From Leucocoprinus leucothites (taxonomy: Eukaryota > Basidiomycota > Agaricomycetes > Agaricales > Agaricaceae), in the NCBI GenBank assembly GCA_013368445.1, contig JAACJO010000030.1:62001-126000 (forward strand): 64,000 bases of DNA, read 5' to 3'. The position numbers and the translations under genes are program-made. Shown one piece after another: positions 1 through 11,006 of the stretch (the first letter of the stretch is position 1; each line of letters opens with the position of its first letter). The notes beneath the pieces were generated by a model, which did no database searches, was not told the origin of the DNA, and worked only from the letters and a program-made list of their open reading frames with translations.

Positions 1-99
1 CCTCACAGAGTCTAGCTGTCTCGAAGCGCCGAGTCGAGGTGGAAAGTGGTGTACCGTGGTCCTGATGGATGATGTATTGATCCTGAGAACTCCCTGATC

Positions 100-1641
100 A
101 TGATTCTTCTTTTCTTCACCATCGCCCTCGGGCTATTCTAAGCCTTTCATCCAGCCTCAAGCACACTCATCACTCCGGAATCAGATGCCCACATCAAATT
201 TCTGCTCATCAAGTCTCTACTATCTTACTGGAACTCCACCAAACTCTCATACGCCGTCACCCGTAAAGATCGTTCAGCGCCAAACGGCCGGTACTATGAA
301 TATATGTATAGCCAATGCAAACGGGGTTGCCGTGTATTTGGTATCGCATTGAACTCGAAATTGTTCCTTTCTATTTCTGTGGGATTACTTATCGACAATT
401 CGATGTTGAGAGAGGAGAGAGGTAGTTAATGTGGACGACGAAGGTGAAGGGTGTGTTTGGCGGGCTGTGGGAGAGGTGTTGGACGGGGGTGCGGCGGGGG
501 TGTTGGGCTCACGGGTGTGTTGTCGCGTAGGACTGGGCTACCTCGCCATGATTTTTCGGGTGTTCCGAGGAAGGGCAGAGTTGGCGAGATGGTGGGCCTT
601 TTTTTCCTCACCTGCTATCAATCACTTAACTCTCGACATTCCAGATTTCAACGCTACACCACCTCTGACCTTCAGTGGAATTCCGACAAACCTTCCAGTA
701 CAATAACGTGATGTACAAATCCCTCTCACACCTACCCACCCTCCTTCTCACCGAATACTTCGTATCCTACATCAACTAACACGTCTTTTCACCCCTCACC
801 GCGTCAAGTTCAACCTGCAACGTGGCCGAAGCTGAACGCCGAGGAACATTCGCGGATGAATTCCGAGACCACACGCGAGTTACGACTAAAGGGATGAATG
901 GTACAAAACGCGCGACAGTGCCGTACTCTGCGAGACCGGGAGACGAGGGGGTCTGGACTTGTGCTGGGGGCGTGTTGACTTCGGGCTTTGATGCTTATTA
1001 ACGAGGGGAAACACCCGTATATGGACGAGCAAGTGGTTGCGTCTCGTGTTGTCGAACGCGCAGCTACCATTGCCACTGTCACAACGCGCAAAGCTTCGTA
1101 CTCAGAGCTGGTGAGTCTTTCTATAACTTTTAACATCTCTCCCTCTCGCCCCCTGATGTCCTTCACATTTCCAGAGCTTCCTAACGCCCCTCCCCTCCTA
1201 CTCGTTCGTCGAATCCCCCGGGAAACAAATTTGACGATCCTGATGTTCATTGTATCTTGGAAAGGAACTCTCATGGTGCATTTGCGGTTACAGCATTTTG
1301 ATGCGAATTTATTTAATGTCACCGTCATTTGGTCTAATGCCGAAGTTCGACACAAAGAGGGACTAGGTACGTCTCCGCACCCCTCTCCTATTATAGATCC
1401 CCGCATTGTGATTCAGACCCGTGCTAAGGGTCAAACTCCTCTTCACACCAATTGTGGTGACAATGAAGACGATCGGGACACGTTGATTGACTTAGATAAA
1501 TATTTTTGAAGTTAAGTGGATCACTGGCAAGGAGGAAGAACTGCGTTCAAAGGCGGATTTTGGGGTATGAAAGGATCTGATGCCAAGGTGCCTTGTGGAA
1601 TTGGGAAGGAGAGAATTGAAGTTTGGTTTCTGAGGACGTGA
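100..1641 (+). pseudogene. Serine hydrolase (beta-lactamase/AmpC-like) pseudogene, copy A
   Basis: Frames here give pieces of the PF00144 serine beta-lactamase-like family. There is an ATG followed by a hydrophobic stretch at 100, then a segment ending near the SxxK site that reads ALNSK, so the nucleophilic Ser is replaced by Leu. After that come a degenerate TGLPRHDF block (530-560), the region leading to GINGTKRATVPYSARPG (890-940), and a C-terminal block ending in a W-F motif before a TGA at 1639. The pieces lie in different frames with stops between them. The middle of the protein (about 450-500 nt, present in copies B and F) is missing near 1180, where the text jumps from the exon before the KVYG block to LLLVRRIP. 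Copy F (20473) is the closest relative; both share a small insertion at the TCTGCTCATCAA site. The family assignment rests on motif memory plus alignment among the copies in this window. Confidence 0.75.
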
Positions 1642-1922
1642 GTTCGGATAAGGTACGTGCGCATGTATTCAATGTAGCTATGTATGTGGATAGCGTACAC
1701 TCAGACAACTCATACTTCGTCACCGCCCTATCCCAATCAAATAGCCATCTTTGGCATTATCGCACCAGCATAAAGAAAACTGCATTAGGAATCATTGAAT
1801 CATCAAGCTTCGACAGCTGTCTCCCTCCCAGTTGAGCCCTTCATCAATCGTATTGCGGGCGCTACCTTGAGATTCCGTCAACATTTACGCACGACCCTGC
1901 ATGAGGAAAGGCTCAGTTATCA

Positions 1923-2242
1923 TCATTCTTGACAGGGAATCGAAGGAAGTAAACCTTGACAAGCCGCCGTTACATTGTCTATAGCCGTAGACAGACTTGA
2001 AACACAACCTGCGACATTGAACGGAAAGGGTGCACACGCCGCTGGATGAAAAAGGGACAAGACTGTCAGTTTTCATACGAGGCTGTTCGGATGTCGTCCG
2101 ACTAAGAAAAGAAATGATGCGTACATGGGATTGTCGCTTTAATAGCTTCTCCCGTCGTGGTACAGGTTTCAGTACAGGAGAGAGCTTCAGCAGTGATGAT
2201 CGTCGTAGAGAGGAGTGTGAGGAGAGTAAAAAACGCCTCCAT
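1923..2242 (-). CDS. Small secreted cysteine-containing protein (85 aa, one intron)
   Basis: A two-exon model: exon 1 is 2242-2125, the intron is 2124-2063 (62 nt, GTACGC donor, GACAG acceptor) and exon 2 is 2062-1923, ending in TGA. The product begins with an 18-20 residue hydrophobic signal peptide (MEAFFTLLTLLSTTIITAEA) followed by a mature region of about 65 residues with six cysteines: two near the start (CTETC) and four spread through exon 2, the last two residues before the stop codon being QE after a Cys. Six Cys is too few for a hydrophobin, and the paired-Cys pattern is absent. A TATATATAA box lies about 80 bp upstream and the ATG context (CACGATGG) is good. The gene sits between decayed copies of the tandem array and has no second copy in the window. 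I do not recognise the family; effector-like small secreted protein is inference from size, signal and cysteines only. Confidence 0.6.
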
Positions 2243-2320
2243 CGTGGATGAATGCTTTGGGATTTTGGGAACGTATGCAACCTCTAGGAGAGAAGGGTGG
2301 TGACGGCAAGTCGCCCGCAA

Positions 2321-2329
2321 TTATATATA
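2321..2329 (-). promoter_or_regulatory. TATA box of the small secreted protein gene
   Basis: On the minus strand the sequence reads TATATATAA, 79 bp upstream of the ATG at 2242, which is a usual spacing for a fungal TATA promoter with a short leader. Confidence 0.5.
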
Positions 2330-2519
2330 CCCCACGCCCCCCGTAGCGCCTTTCCCCCAGATGAATCCCGTCCCAAGGGTAGCGGAGGAGGCTAGAAGGC
2401 AATCTAGTCCATATTTTAAATTACCCGAGGTGGTCGATGACAACTGGAATGCAATTTCGGGTTCGAATAAGCCAGGGTCTGATACCTTTTCAAACAAGGG
2501 GCCGCCAGGGCCTTTGGAG

Positions 2520-2790
2520 CCATTTGGTTAGGTGGTTACATACTTTGACGATTCTAACAAAAGCATATACATTACAGTGAGATAGAATTACCATGCCGGA
2601 GAAGAACTGGCAAAATGCACCGAACAAGAGATGGGTAGATGGAGTAGAAGCCCAAGAGGATAGCGGTGGTCAATTGTCACAGGATTTCAGCAGAGGAAGG
2701 ACCATTGACAGCGATAGCCGTTGAAGGCACCGATGATGAGTGAAATGTGATTTGGGTCAGCTTTATTAATGAGTGCATTATGGCGTGGCA
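2520..2790 (-). pseudogene. Relic of a DUF6533-like membrane protein exon
   Basis: On the minus strand one frame reads HLLFGAFCQFFSGMVILS, resembling the central exon of the five intact DUF6533 copies (YFLFGAFGSMWTA...). The preceding part, corresponding to the AVISAIGTW block, is disrupted by stops and frame changes, and the other exons are not recognisable. It lies at the place in the array where a DUF6533 gene would be expected downstream of hydrolase copy A, so I read it as a decayed, distant copy. The similarity covers only about 20 residues. Confidence 0.35.
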
Positions 2791-2889
2791 GGTATATGAG
2801 AAGAGTGATGACAACATCTATTCATTCGCAATTCAAGGCTGATAACTCATGTAGGCCCTGGAGCCACTCAGAGACTCACAGCTAATTGT

Positions 2890-3125
2890 TTAATGGGCCT
2901 ATTCGCCTATCCCAGCCAAGTCTTGATCGTCGCGTGCCTTCCCAGGCTTCGGTCTAATTATTCTCTGTCTCCAACTACCTCCTTTGATCCAGGGCGCACT
3001 CAGTCACACATTTATACACACACGTCATCTCCAATAGTGTAATAAGTATACATTCATGGGATTGGCATTAACTACTTATGCCAACAAAGGCCACAATCTC
3101 TATCAAATTGTCCCATCTTGGACCA
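2890..3125 (+). repeat. Displaced copy of the hydrolase 3' flank
   Basis: This stretch matches the spacer that normally follows a hydrolase copy and precedes the DUF6533 stop (compare 22800-23010 and 5250-5460). Shared landmarks are CTTCGGTCTAATTATTCT and ACTTATGCCAACAAAGGC. Here it is followed directly by internal hydrolase sequence from about 3126, so it marks a rearrangement junction between array units. Confidence 0.6.
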
Positions 3126-3127
3126 TT

Positions 3128-5000
3128 CATGAGTTGGCGAAATGGTACGCTTTTTTTCTTCACCCCCTACCAATTGCATGAATCCCACTCGCACCCCCCC
3201 CACCCTCCTCAACCAAACCTTCGAGTCCTACATAAACCAACACATCCCCTCCTCCTCCCTCCCCATGTCAAGCCCAACTTACAACGCAGCGGAAACCCAA
3301 CCTCGACGAACATTCGCAAATGGATCTCAAGACCACATGAGCGTCCTGACTAGAGGGATTAACGGCACGAAACGCGCGACGGTGCCATATTTCGCAAGAC
3401 TGGGAGAAAAGGGAATTTGGGCTGGTGCTGCGGGTGTGGTGAATTTCTGCTCGCGGTTGGTATATAGTATCTGTTTTTCTCACATTAACCTACTGACGGA
3501 ATCCCTTGATGCTGAATAGGCGATGTAGGTTTCGGTGTTACTTAACAAGGGGAAGCACCCGTGTATTGTTATCACCGTCAGGTGATCCTCTAATATTAAT
3601 TAGTATTGAGTCGTCTATACAGACTTCCACTCAATAGATAATCAATGTGAGGCCGTCTCGAGTGATTCAAGCTGAGAGCGAGAGAAGAAAGAGAAGTTAA
3701 CGATTCTAACCTGAGGAATACAGGATTTACTACAGAGTTTATATAGATGGAAGAGAGAGCAGTGCGAGTAGTATGAGTCATATCTATCGGAATAATTGAG
3801 CAGTACTACGAGCCGGAGAGTATATGAAACAGAGCAGAGGAGCAGAGGAGATGGATAGGTGGAATGTAGAGATAAAGGAAAAATGAAAGAAATAATCAGA
3901 ATATTCGTTTAGAGATAAATGTTGGTAACATGTATGGGCGAGCAAGCGATTCCTTCCCATGTTGATGAACATGCAGCTACCGGTGTCACTGTCACGGAAG
4001 GCAAGGCTTCATACCCCGAACTCGTAAGTTTCTAACAGGTTCTCTAAGCTCGAGCTCTCTCATCCTTTGTCTGATGTCCTTCACATTTCCAGAGCCACAA
4101 AGTCTACGGTACAGGTCAATGGAGATACTCATATCGCAGCCACGAACCCGCTGCACTCGGCGGAAACAGCTCAAGTAACGCGATTTCCGAACAATAACCT
4201 TGCCATCGTGTCCTTAAGCAACGATGCTAACGGTGGTTGGTTAATGAAATCTGCATAATGTATTGTTTAAGGGCCAAGAGCTAATAGATTGGAACGGGAG
4301 GTAAGCAATACGTCCTTGCTGGCACTAGTCAAAGGCTGGAGCCTCATGCTGATACCTTTTTTTCATCCGTGCAGGTACGAAGAGATCTGGACAAACTACA
4401 GGCGCCACGCTCAACTCTTACCACCTCGCACTACCTTCCACCCCGATCGCAGTCCTAGTGCAAAGGACATACAACCATCCCCCATACAGTACTCTCCAAA
4501 CCTGCCTTGTCTCTTTTTCACTCTCCCTCTCCTCCTCCACCCCCGAGCTTGGCTCACTACCTGTTCACCGATTCTCAATGAAACGAATCTCACGATCCCG
4601 ACACTCATTGTACCTTGAAAAGAAAGTTTTGTGAGGCATTTGCGACTACAGCTTTCGACGCAAAATTGCTTAATGTCACTATCATTTGGTCAAATGCCGA
4701 AGTTCAACATAAAGAGGGACTAGCTAGGCCTCCGCTTGCCTCTCCGATCATGGATTCCTGCAGTGCGATTCGGCCCCGCGACAAAGGTCAAACTCCTCTT
4801 CACACCGATCATGGTCGCGATGAAGCTGACAGGGATATATTGATTGGTTTAGATGAGTATTTCAAAGTTGAGTGGGCCGTTCGTGAGGAGGAGGAAGGGT
4901 TGGTGTTTAAACGTGGATTTTGGGGGATGGAGGGGTCTGATTCCAGGCGCCTACTTGAGTTGTGAAGGAGAGCGCTGAAGCTTGGTTTGCGAGGACGTGA
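3128..5000 (+). pseudogene. Serine hydrolase (beta-lactamase-like) pseudogene, copy B, 5'-truncated
   Basis: The first third of the gene is gone. Homology to copy F starts at the exon end reading GAGTTGGCGAAATGG (3129) and continues to a TGA at 4998. The parts present are the block with the LLNQTFESYINQH segment (3200-3240), the ANGSQDHM...GINGTKRATVPYFAR block (3320-3400), the segment before KVYG, the YEEIWTNY block near 4378 and the acidic C-terminal domain (GLDEYFKVEWAV, FKRGFWGMEGSD). A 364-bp solo LTR interrupts it at 3567-3930. Several frameshifts remain even when the usual introns are removed. Copy F is its nearest relative; over 3200-3400 the two differ at only a few positions. Confidence 0.75.
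3567..3930 (-). mobile_element. Solo LTR (364 bp) of an LTR retrotransposon
   Basis: The element starts TGTTATCACC and ends GTTGGTAACA, so it has TG...CA termini and a short imperfect inverted repeat (TGTTA-CA-C shared). It is flanked by a perfect 5-bp target duplication, TGTAT at 3562-3566 and 3931-3935. The empty site is visible in copy F at the corresponding position (CACCCGTATATGGGCGAG at 21468). On the minus strand it holds a TATA motif (CTATATAAACTC), suggesting that transcription would run on that strand. There is no internal coding region and no partner LTR nearby, so it is a solo LTR left by recombination. The superfamily (Copia or Gypsy) cannot be told from the LTR alone. Confidence 0.8.
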
Positions 5001-5484
5001 GTTCTGATAAGAACCGTACGCACGTATTCGATGTGGATATGTATGCCGATAGTGTACACTCAGACAGGCTGTACTTTATCAAACATTTGGTCGGTATCTC
5101 AGTACATCTCCTCCTAGTCCTATCTCAATAAAATAGCTATAGCTGGTATTACTGCATCTATATTACAAAAGCTGCATCATGAATGATTGAATTGTAACGC
5201 CTTGACAATTTTCCCCCAAAGTGGGTCCCTCCTCTCACCAATCACATTACCACCGTCCTGTACCCTTCCAAACTTTAGTTCAATCATTCTTTGTGTCCAA
5301 CGACTTCCTTTGATATAGCGTGTATGCGCAATCCCTCATTTCTACATGCGCATCATTTCCAATGGTGTAACAAGGATACATTCACAACATCGTCATTGAT
5401 TACTTATGCCAACAAAGGCTACAATCCCGCTCAAATCGTCCCTTCTCAAAGTTCTAATCATATTTCAAACTAGGTGCTATCTTG

Positions 5485-7057
5485 CTAGCCAGCCTTCAGC
5501 CTGCGCTCTTCCCTCAGTTTCAGGATAATGCGACACGCCAACACAGAATGAACAGCCTGGTGAAGACTGCCAGTTTCCCAATGTCAACCACGAAATCATA
5601 AATTAGTTCGGGTTATGTTCAACTTACACAACGAGCAGAAGAAGATAATCGTCCTGCGTGTTCGATATGATGCAGTCAGCCCAAGTGCCTATAGTCACCA
5701 GAATGGACCTACCGGAAGGCTTGCCATGATAATAACATTGAGCATTGCAAGACCTGGTTTTAAAAACTTTTAGTAACAAAACTCTATAAGCCGACTGGAC
5801 ACACCAAAAATCCAGATATAATAGATGCACCCTTAAGAACATTATTTAGCAAAAGTCAGATTAGAGGTTGTGTGCTCACCGCCACGGCAAAGGACTTGTA
5901 AAAGGCGAGAGGTCTCCTTTGCACGAACTATACTTTGTGTGTTAGTGAACCAATTCATGTGAGAAAACAAACCAAACAAACGACTCACAAGCAACCACCA
6001 CTCTGGAGGCGATAACAGCAAGCATCACTAGGTAGAAACAGGTCGACTTATGTCAATCACACAGAGAGCCTGATCCACAAGATGAACATACCTCCACTGA
6101 ACACCCAAGACAGGACAAATATTGACAAAATATACGACCTTGCATTTATCAGAACACAACCAACTAGCGGTGGTGCAGGTGATGTGAAGTCTGTGTGAAT
6201 AAATCGGCCTAGGTGATGACTCTCAGATATTGTTTCACTTACTGAGAGTAAAGTTTAGATAAAGGACTAAAAGAACAATATTGGCCGTCCACATTGAACC
6301 AAATGCTCCGAACAGGAAATATGCTAATGCTCTCTGCTTTCCCCATGTGGCCCAGGTGCCTATGGCTGAGATTACTGCACAGTTGCAGAGCACTGTCAAT
6401 TGTAGACCGACAACAGGAAACATGAAAAACACCCACAGCCAGAGGTGCAAACCGAGACCATGAAAATCGCTTTTTGTTGCAATTCCAATACAAGCCAGCA
6501 ATTCAGCAGGCCGGTTATGCCGCCATAAGTGAAATATATACTTACATGCTCCTGTAATGTACATAATCTTACAAGATGCCTGATCAAGTTCTCCACCAAA
6601 TTGATCTTTGAATCCCAGTCAACTTTCATCAGCACTTTTGGTGTAGGCTCAGGAGAAATATGACACTCACGAATAAAAAAGACCAGGGTGGTGATGAACG
6701 GTAAATAACGGTTAGTCAGGTAGAGTACCTTCATCATATTCCATTGAGAGTCCCATATGAGCGAAATTTCCAGGTCAAGGTTCAAAATCCAGTCGAATAC
6801 CTATACCTCGCATTAAATATCTAGAGCCCTTCAATTTTCCAGTAACTGACCACAACTACAAACCCGGCAACTGATTTTATATGATTAAAAAACTTCGTTT
6901 TGAATTAGTTGAAACAAGATTAGCAGCTTACGGCTTGAGGACTTGAGAAAGATTTGGTAAATGCCATCCTCCTCATGAATGAAGCATGAAGCATACATAC
7001 ATTTACTTGTCGGGATCGTAGAACGATCAATGGCAAAATTCTAGCGGCGGACATCAT
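5485..7057 (-). CDS. DUF6533-domain seven-helix membrane protein, array copy 1
   Basis: Thirteen exons, 12 short introns and 262 residues can be read with every junction in frame from ATG 7057 to TAG 5485. Hallmarks in order: FDWILNLDLEISLIW and NRYLPFI (the DUF6533 core, about residues 30-70), an HQF motif made by the exon 4/5 junction, a helix with AVISAIGTWATWGK, two more hydrophobic segments, an SRLLQVL loop, an IYYIWIFG helix and a C-terminal VLHQAVHSVLACRIIL block that is typical of the family. Exons 2 and 3 are only 10 and 20 nt. The family is abundant in Agaricomycetes and of unknown function; a receptor-like or sensory membrane role is often assumed but unproven. The gene faces hydrolase pseudogene B, with stops about 480 bp apart. 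Length and topology are normal and I see no disabling change. Confidence 0.75.
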
Positions 7058-7110
7058 GGGTGTTTTGTGACGGACGATGTGTCATTCACCGGGGTGAACT
7101 ACACGAGTCA

Positions 7111-7116
7111 TTTATA
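7111..7116 (-). promoter_or_regulatory. TATA box of DUF6533 copy 1
   Basis: TATAAATGACTC on the minus strand, 54 bp upstream of the ATG. The same motif at nearly the same distance occurs upstream of copies 3, 4 and 5. Confidence 0.55.
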
Positions 7117-7117
7117 C

Positions 7118-8439
7118 TGCTTTAATGGACTCCTAGAATCTAGATACACTTGATACAAAACAAAAACAAACCATAGCCGACTTGAAAATCAGAGATAAAA
7201 TCATTGTTGTGTTAGGGATGATAAATTAACTGATACACCAGTGTTCTGCGCAGTCCATCTCTGTCTAAAGCGGGGTCTGTGGGGTTTACTCGTCTCTCGG
7301 CAGGCTAAACCTGAGAGGCGGGTGTTCATCACGATAAACCTATGTCTTTATTAGGCCAGAAGATAAGACCTGCATCATCAGAACAGGTTTGTTTTTGGAA
7401 AGAATGTTGATCCGATTTCCCAACCAACCTCAATGATTCGAAGCATCAAAAGACGATTTTTCGGACTTCTATTCATCAATGCTTAAGATAGAGGACAGAC
7501 TCGAAAGATTGCAACGGTGCACACCCACTTCTGGCCTCAAACAAGCCGGCGCGGCCCTGTCATTCATGATTGCCACCGCCCTACTTCTCATTATTTAGCA
7601 TATTCAGCTCAGTAAGCGTGATTGAGGGTGAATCCCAAGCCAAGCATGTCACTGAGGGGAGCAGACGAGACGAAACCGTCATCGTTCACCAAGTCTATTT
7701 GTACCACTCTATTGTAGCATTTCGTTCATTTCTCTTCGACTTGATGCTCAGTGCTCATAGATACTTGATATCATCCTGGATGAGCAATATGGAGAGTGAC
7801 TGGTGGGGGTCTACATGCGCTGGCAGTGCCTGGTTGAGGGGAAACACTTTGAGAGCTTGGGTTGCTTGATATGGTACACCCACGCGTCGCTTTGACAAAC
7901 CTGGAAAGTGATTAATGGGCACTAGAATCTTGGATGCATATTCGAGAATTCAGACTCTAAACCTTGACTATACCTCTTTTTACGTCGTATTACCGAAAAA
8001 ACACCCATCGTGAGTATTGCTTCTGCTGCTTGACAATTTATATTGTTCTCGCGAGGTCATGGATTAGCAGGGCCGATGGTAACAAGAATAATAAAGGGGG
8101 CGCCAATCGGCCTAATTTGCTCTTCAATAGATCCACAAATGGGTACATATGTGAATAGCCGAGAGCTATGTCGACACTCCAGCATGGTTTCGAAATCGTA
8201 TCAGTGAGGCCGTGGCTTAGCCACTGTATCTAAGCATGGCTCACCCCTGGTCTAAAGCGAGTGTGTCTCTCACCACTAATGTGGGTTTGCTCAGCAGTGA
8301 CATTTAGGAACCAAGTTTATCATGGTACCCAGCGGAGAAATCTGGAATCAAGCTGTCTCGAAGAGGCTCAGAGGAGCCGAGGCAGAGGGCAACGGAGAGC
8401 GACGGGCCGACAGTGATCAATACTTACCGATTATCTCAC
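7118..8439. repeat. Array spacer between DUF6533 copy 1 and hydrolase copy C
   Basis: No gene is recognised. Three blocks recur in the other spacers. The first is a CTCTCGGCAGGCTAAACC segment (7300-7330). The second is a plus-strand readable block with TTAAGATAGAGGACAGA (7482). The third (7870-8160) contains TTCAGACTCTAAACCTTGAC and TTGACAATTTATATTGTTCT. Frames are short and shift between copies. These may be remains of a third gene of the unit or of 5' regulatory DNA; I cannot decide. Confidence 0.5.
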
Positions 8440-10551
8440 GCAGGTCAGCACTTCCTGACCATAGTTGTTCTTTTCTTCACCACCATTGCCCTCAGGCTAT
8501 TCTCAGCCTTGCAGTCAACCTCAAGCAAGCTCATCACTCGAGAAACAGATGCCCACGTCAAATCACTTCTATCCTGCTGGAGCTCCACCGGACTCTCACT
8601 CCCGGTCGTCCAAACTATCACTCAGCGCCAGACGGCTAGTGCCATGAATATGGTATAGCCAACGCAAAAGGGGTTGTTGTACCATATTATATTCCTTATT
8701 GCGTCGAGCTCGACGGTGTACTGTTGTTTTCTGCTGGATTTCTTACCGACGATTCGATATCGAGAGAGCAGGGGGGGAGGGACTTGAGGTGAACGACAGA
8801 GGCGATGGATGTGCTCGGCGAACAGTGGGAGAGATGTTGAACGAAGATGCGACGAAGGGAGTGAGTTTCCAGGATATGCTATCCCATAGCACTGGGTTAC
8901 CTCGCCTCGATTTTATTGCGTGCTCCGAGGAAGTGCAGAATTGGCGAAATGGTACGTTACTTCTCTTCGCTTCCACCTAATCGTCTTCTAACTCCCACTT
9001 TTCCAGATACCAACGCTACGACACCTGTGACCTTCAGCAGAACTCCGACGACCCTTCCAATACAACGACCTGATGTACGAATCCCTCTGGCACCTTCCCA
9101 CCCTCCTCAACCAAACCTATATCAACCAACACATCTCCTCCCCCTCGCCGCCGTGTCTAGCTCAACTTACAGCGTAGCGGAAGCCGAGCATCAATGAACA
9201 TTCCCACATGGATATCAAGACCACATGCGTGACCTGACTAAAGGGATTAATAGCACGAAACACATGACGGTGCCGTGTTTTGTGAGACAGGGAGAAGAAG
9301 GGATTTGGGCTGATGCTGGTGCTGTGCAGACTTCTGCTCGCGGTTTGGTGTGTTGTCTCCTCTTGGTTTAAGGTGTCGTTTAATGACTGTCGTGTAGGCG
9401 ATGTGGGCTCCGATACTACCCAACAAGGGGAAGCATCCGAATATGAGCGAGCAAGTGATTCCTTCTTATATTGTCGAACATGCAGCTGCCGGCGTCACCG
9501 TCCCGGAAGACAAAGCTTCATACCCCGAACTCGTGGGTTTTCCGAAAGCTTCTATAACCCCGAGCTCTCCCATCCTCTGTCTGATTTCCAGTGTCCCAAT
9601 ATCTACGGTATAAGCCAACGGAGATACTCCTACAGCAGCCGTGAACTCATCGAACACGCAAGCTACAAAACCCAAATAACGCGATCCCCGAACAATAACC
9701 TTGCCATCATGTCTGAGTGACGATGTTATTGGTGACTGGCTGATAGAATCCGCAAAGTGGCGGATAGTCGACGATGTGTTGTTTAATGGCCAAGAGCTGC
9801 TGGATTGGAACGGGAAGTAAGTCAAACATTCCCGTTGGTGTTAGTCGAGAGCCGGAACCTCGTGCTCATACATTTTTTGTCAATATAGGTACGAAGAGAT
9901 CTGGGCAAATTACACACGCGACCCCCAACACTTGATACCCCGTCCTTCCCCTCCAAGGCCACCTTCCTCCCCTATCAAACTCCTCGCACAAAAGACGTAC
10001 GATCATCCGACATATGGTGTTCTCCAGCCTCGCCTAGTCCCTTCCTCCTTCTCCCCCTCCCATACCCCCTCTACTTATCGACCCGACCAACTCGACCAAC
10101 ACACAGAATGCTCAACCCTACTCGACTCTCTCTACCCATTCGTCGAATTCTCTGAGAAACAAATAGAAGAGAAGTTTCGTGATGCATTCGCGACTGCAAC
10201 ACTTCGATGCAAAGTCTTTAATGTCGCCATCATTGGTCAAATGCGAAGTTCAACGCAAAGAGGGACTAACTCCACCTCTATGTTCCCCTTCAATCATAGA
10301 TTCCCGCATTGCCATTCAGACTCGCGACAAGGGTCAGACTCGTGTCCACACCAATCGTGGTGATGATGAAGATGACGGGGACAGGTTATTTGGTTTACAT
10401 GAACACTTTGAAGTTGAGTGGGTTACTGGCAAGGAGGGTGAAGAAAAGGCTGGCGTTCAAAGGTGGACTTTGGGGTGTGGAAGGATCTGATGCCTCGGCA
10501 CCTACTGGAGTTGGGAAAGAGAGTGCCGAAGTTTGGTTTGTGAAGATGTGA
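8440..10551 (+). pseudogene. Serine hydrolase (beta-lactamase-like) pseudogene, copy C
   Basis: The most complete copy in length. The N-terminal hydrophobic segment is followed by the SLLSCWSSTGLSLPVV block, then the SxxK site, which reads SSST (Lys lost), then the well-kept block MLSHSTGLPRLDFI at 8877-8912. The first intron is at 8949-9005 (GTACGT...TTCCAG). Later come the GINSTKHMTVPCFVR block, the CPNIYGISQRRYSYSSREL segment (9594-9645), YEEIWANYTRD (9892) and the C-terminal domain ending in ESAEVWF then TGA. The ATG of the other copies is ATA here. A 1-nt loss before the SxxK site and at least two later frame changes disable it. It pairs with the intact DUF6533 copy 2 downstream. Confidence 0.75.
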
Positions 10552-11006
10552 GCGATAAGATACGTACGCATGTATTGAGTAGGGATGTGGATGGTGTACA
10601 CCCAGACAGGCTGTAATTCGTCAAGTATTTGGTCGATATCTCAATACCTTTCCCTGTCTTATCTCAATGAATATTCATTTCTGGAACTATCTTAACTGCA
10701 GTACACAAACCACACAAAAACTCATCAAAGCATAACACCTTGACAATTATCTCTAAAAGTGAATCCCTGCTTTCGCCAACTGTATTACAATTATCGTGTG
10801 CCCTTCCAGGCTTCGGTCTGATTACTCTTTGTCTCCAGTGGTTTCCTTTGATCCAGTGCATTCACAATCCCTTGTCTCTACACATGCATCATTTTCAATG
10901 GTATAATGAGGACACATTCACGAGATCAACACTAATCACTTATGCCAATAAAGGCTACAATCTCTATCAAACCGTCCCTCATTGGAGTGCTGACCGGCCC
11001 TAAAGA

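Noticed and set aside
5001..5484. Possible additional gene between hydrolase and DUF6533 stops
   Set aside because: The open frame at 5291-5473 changes in every unit; the region behaves as a shared 3' flank.
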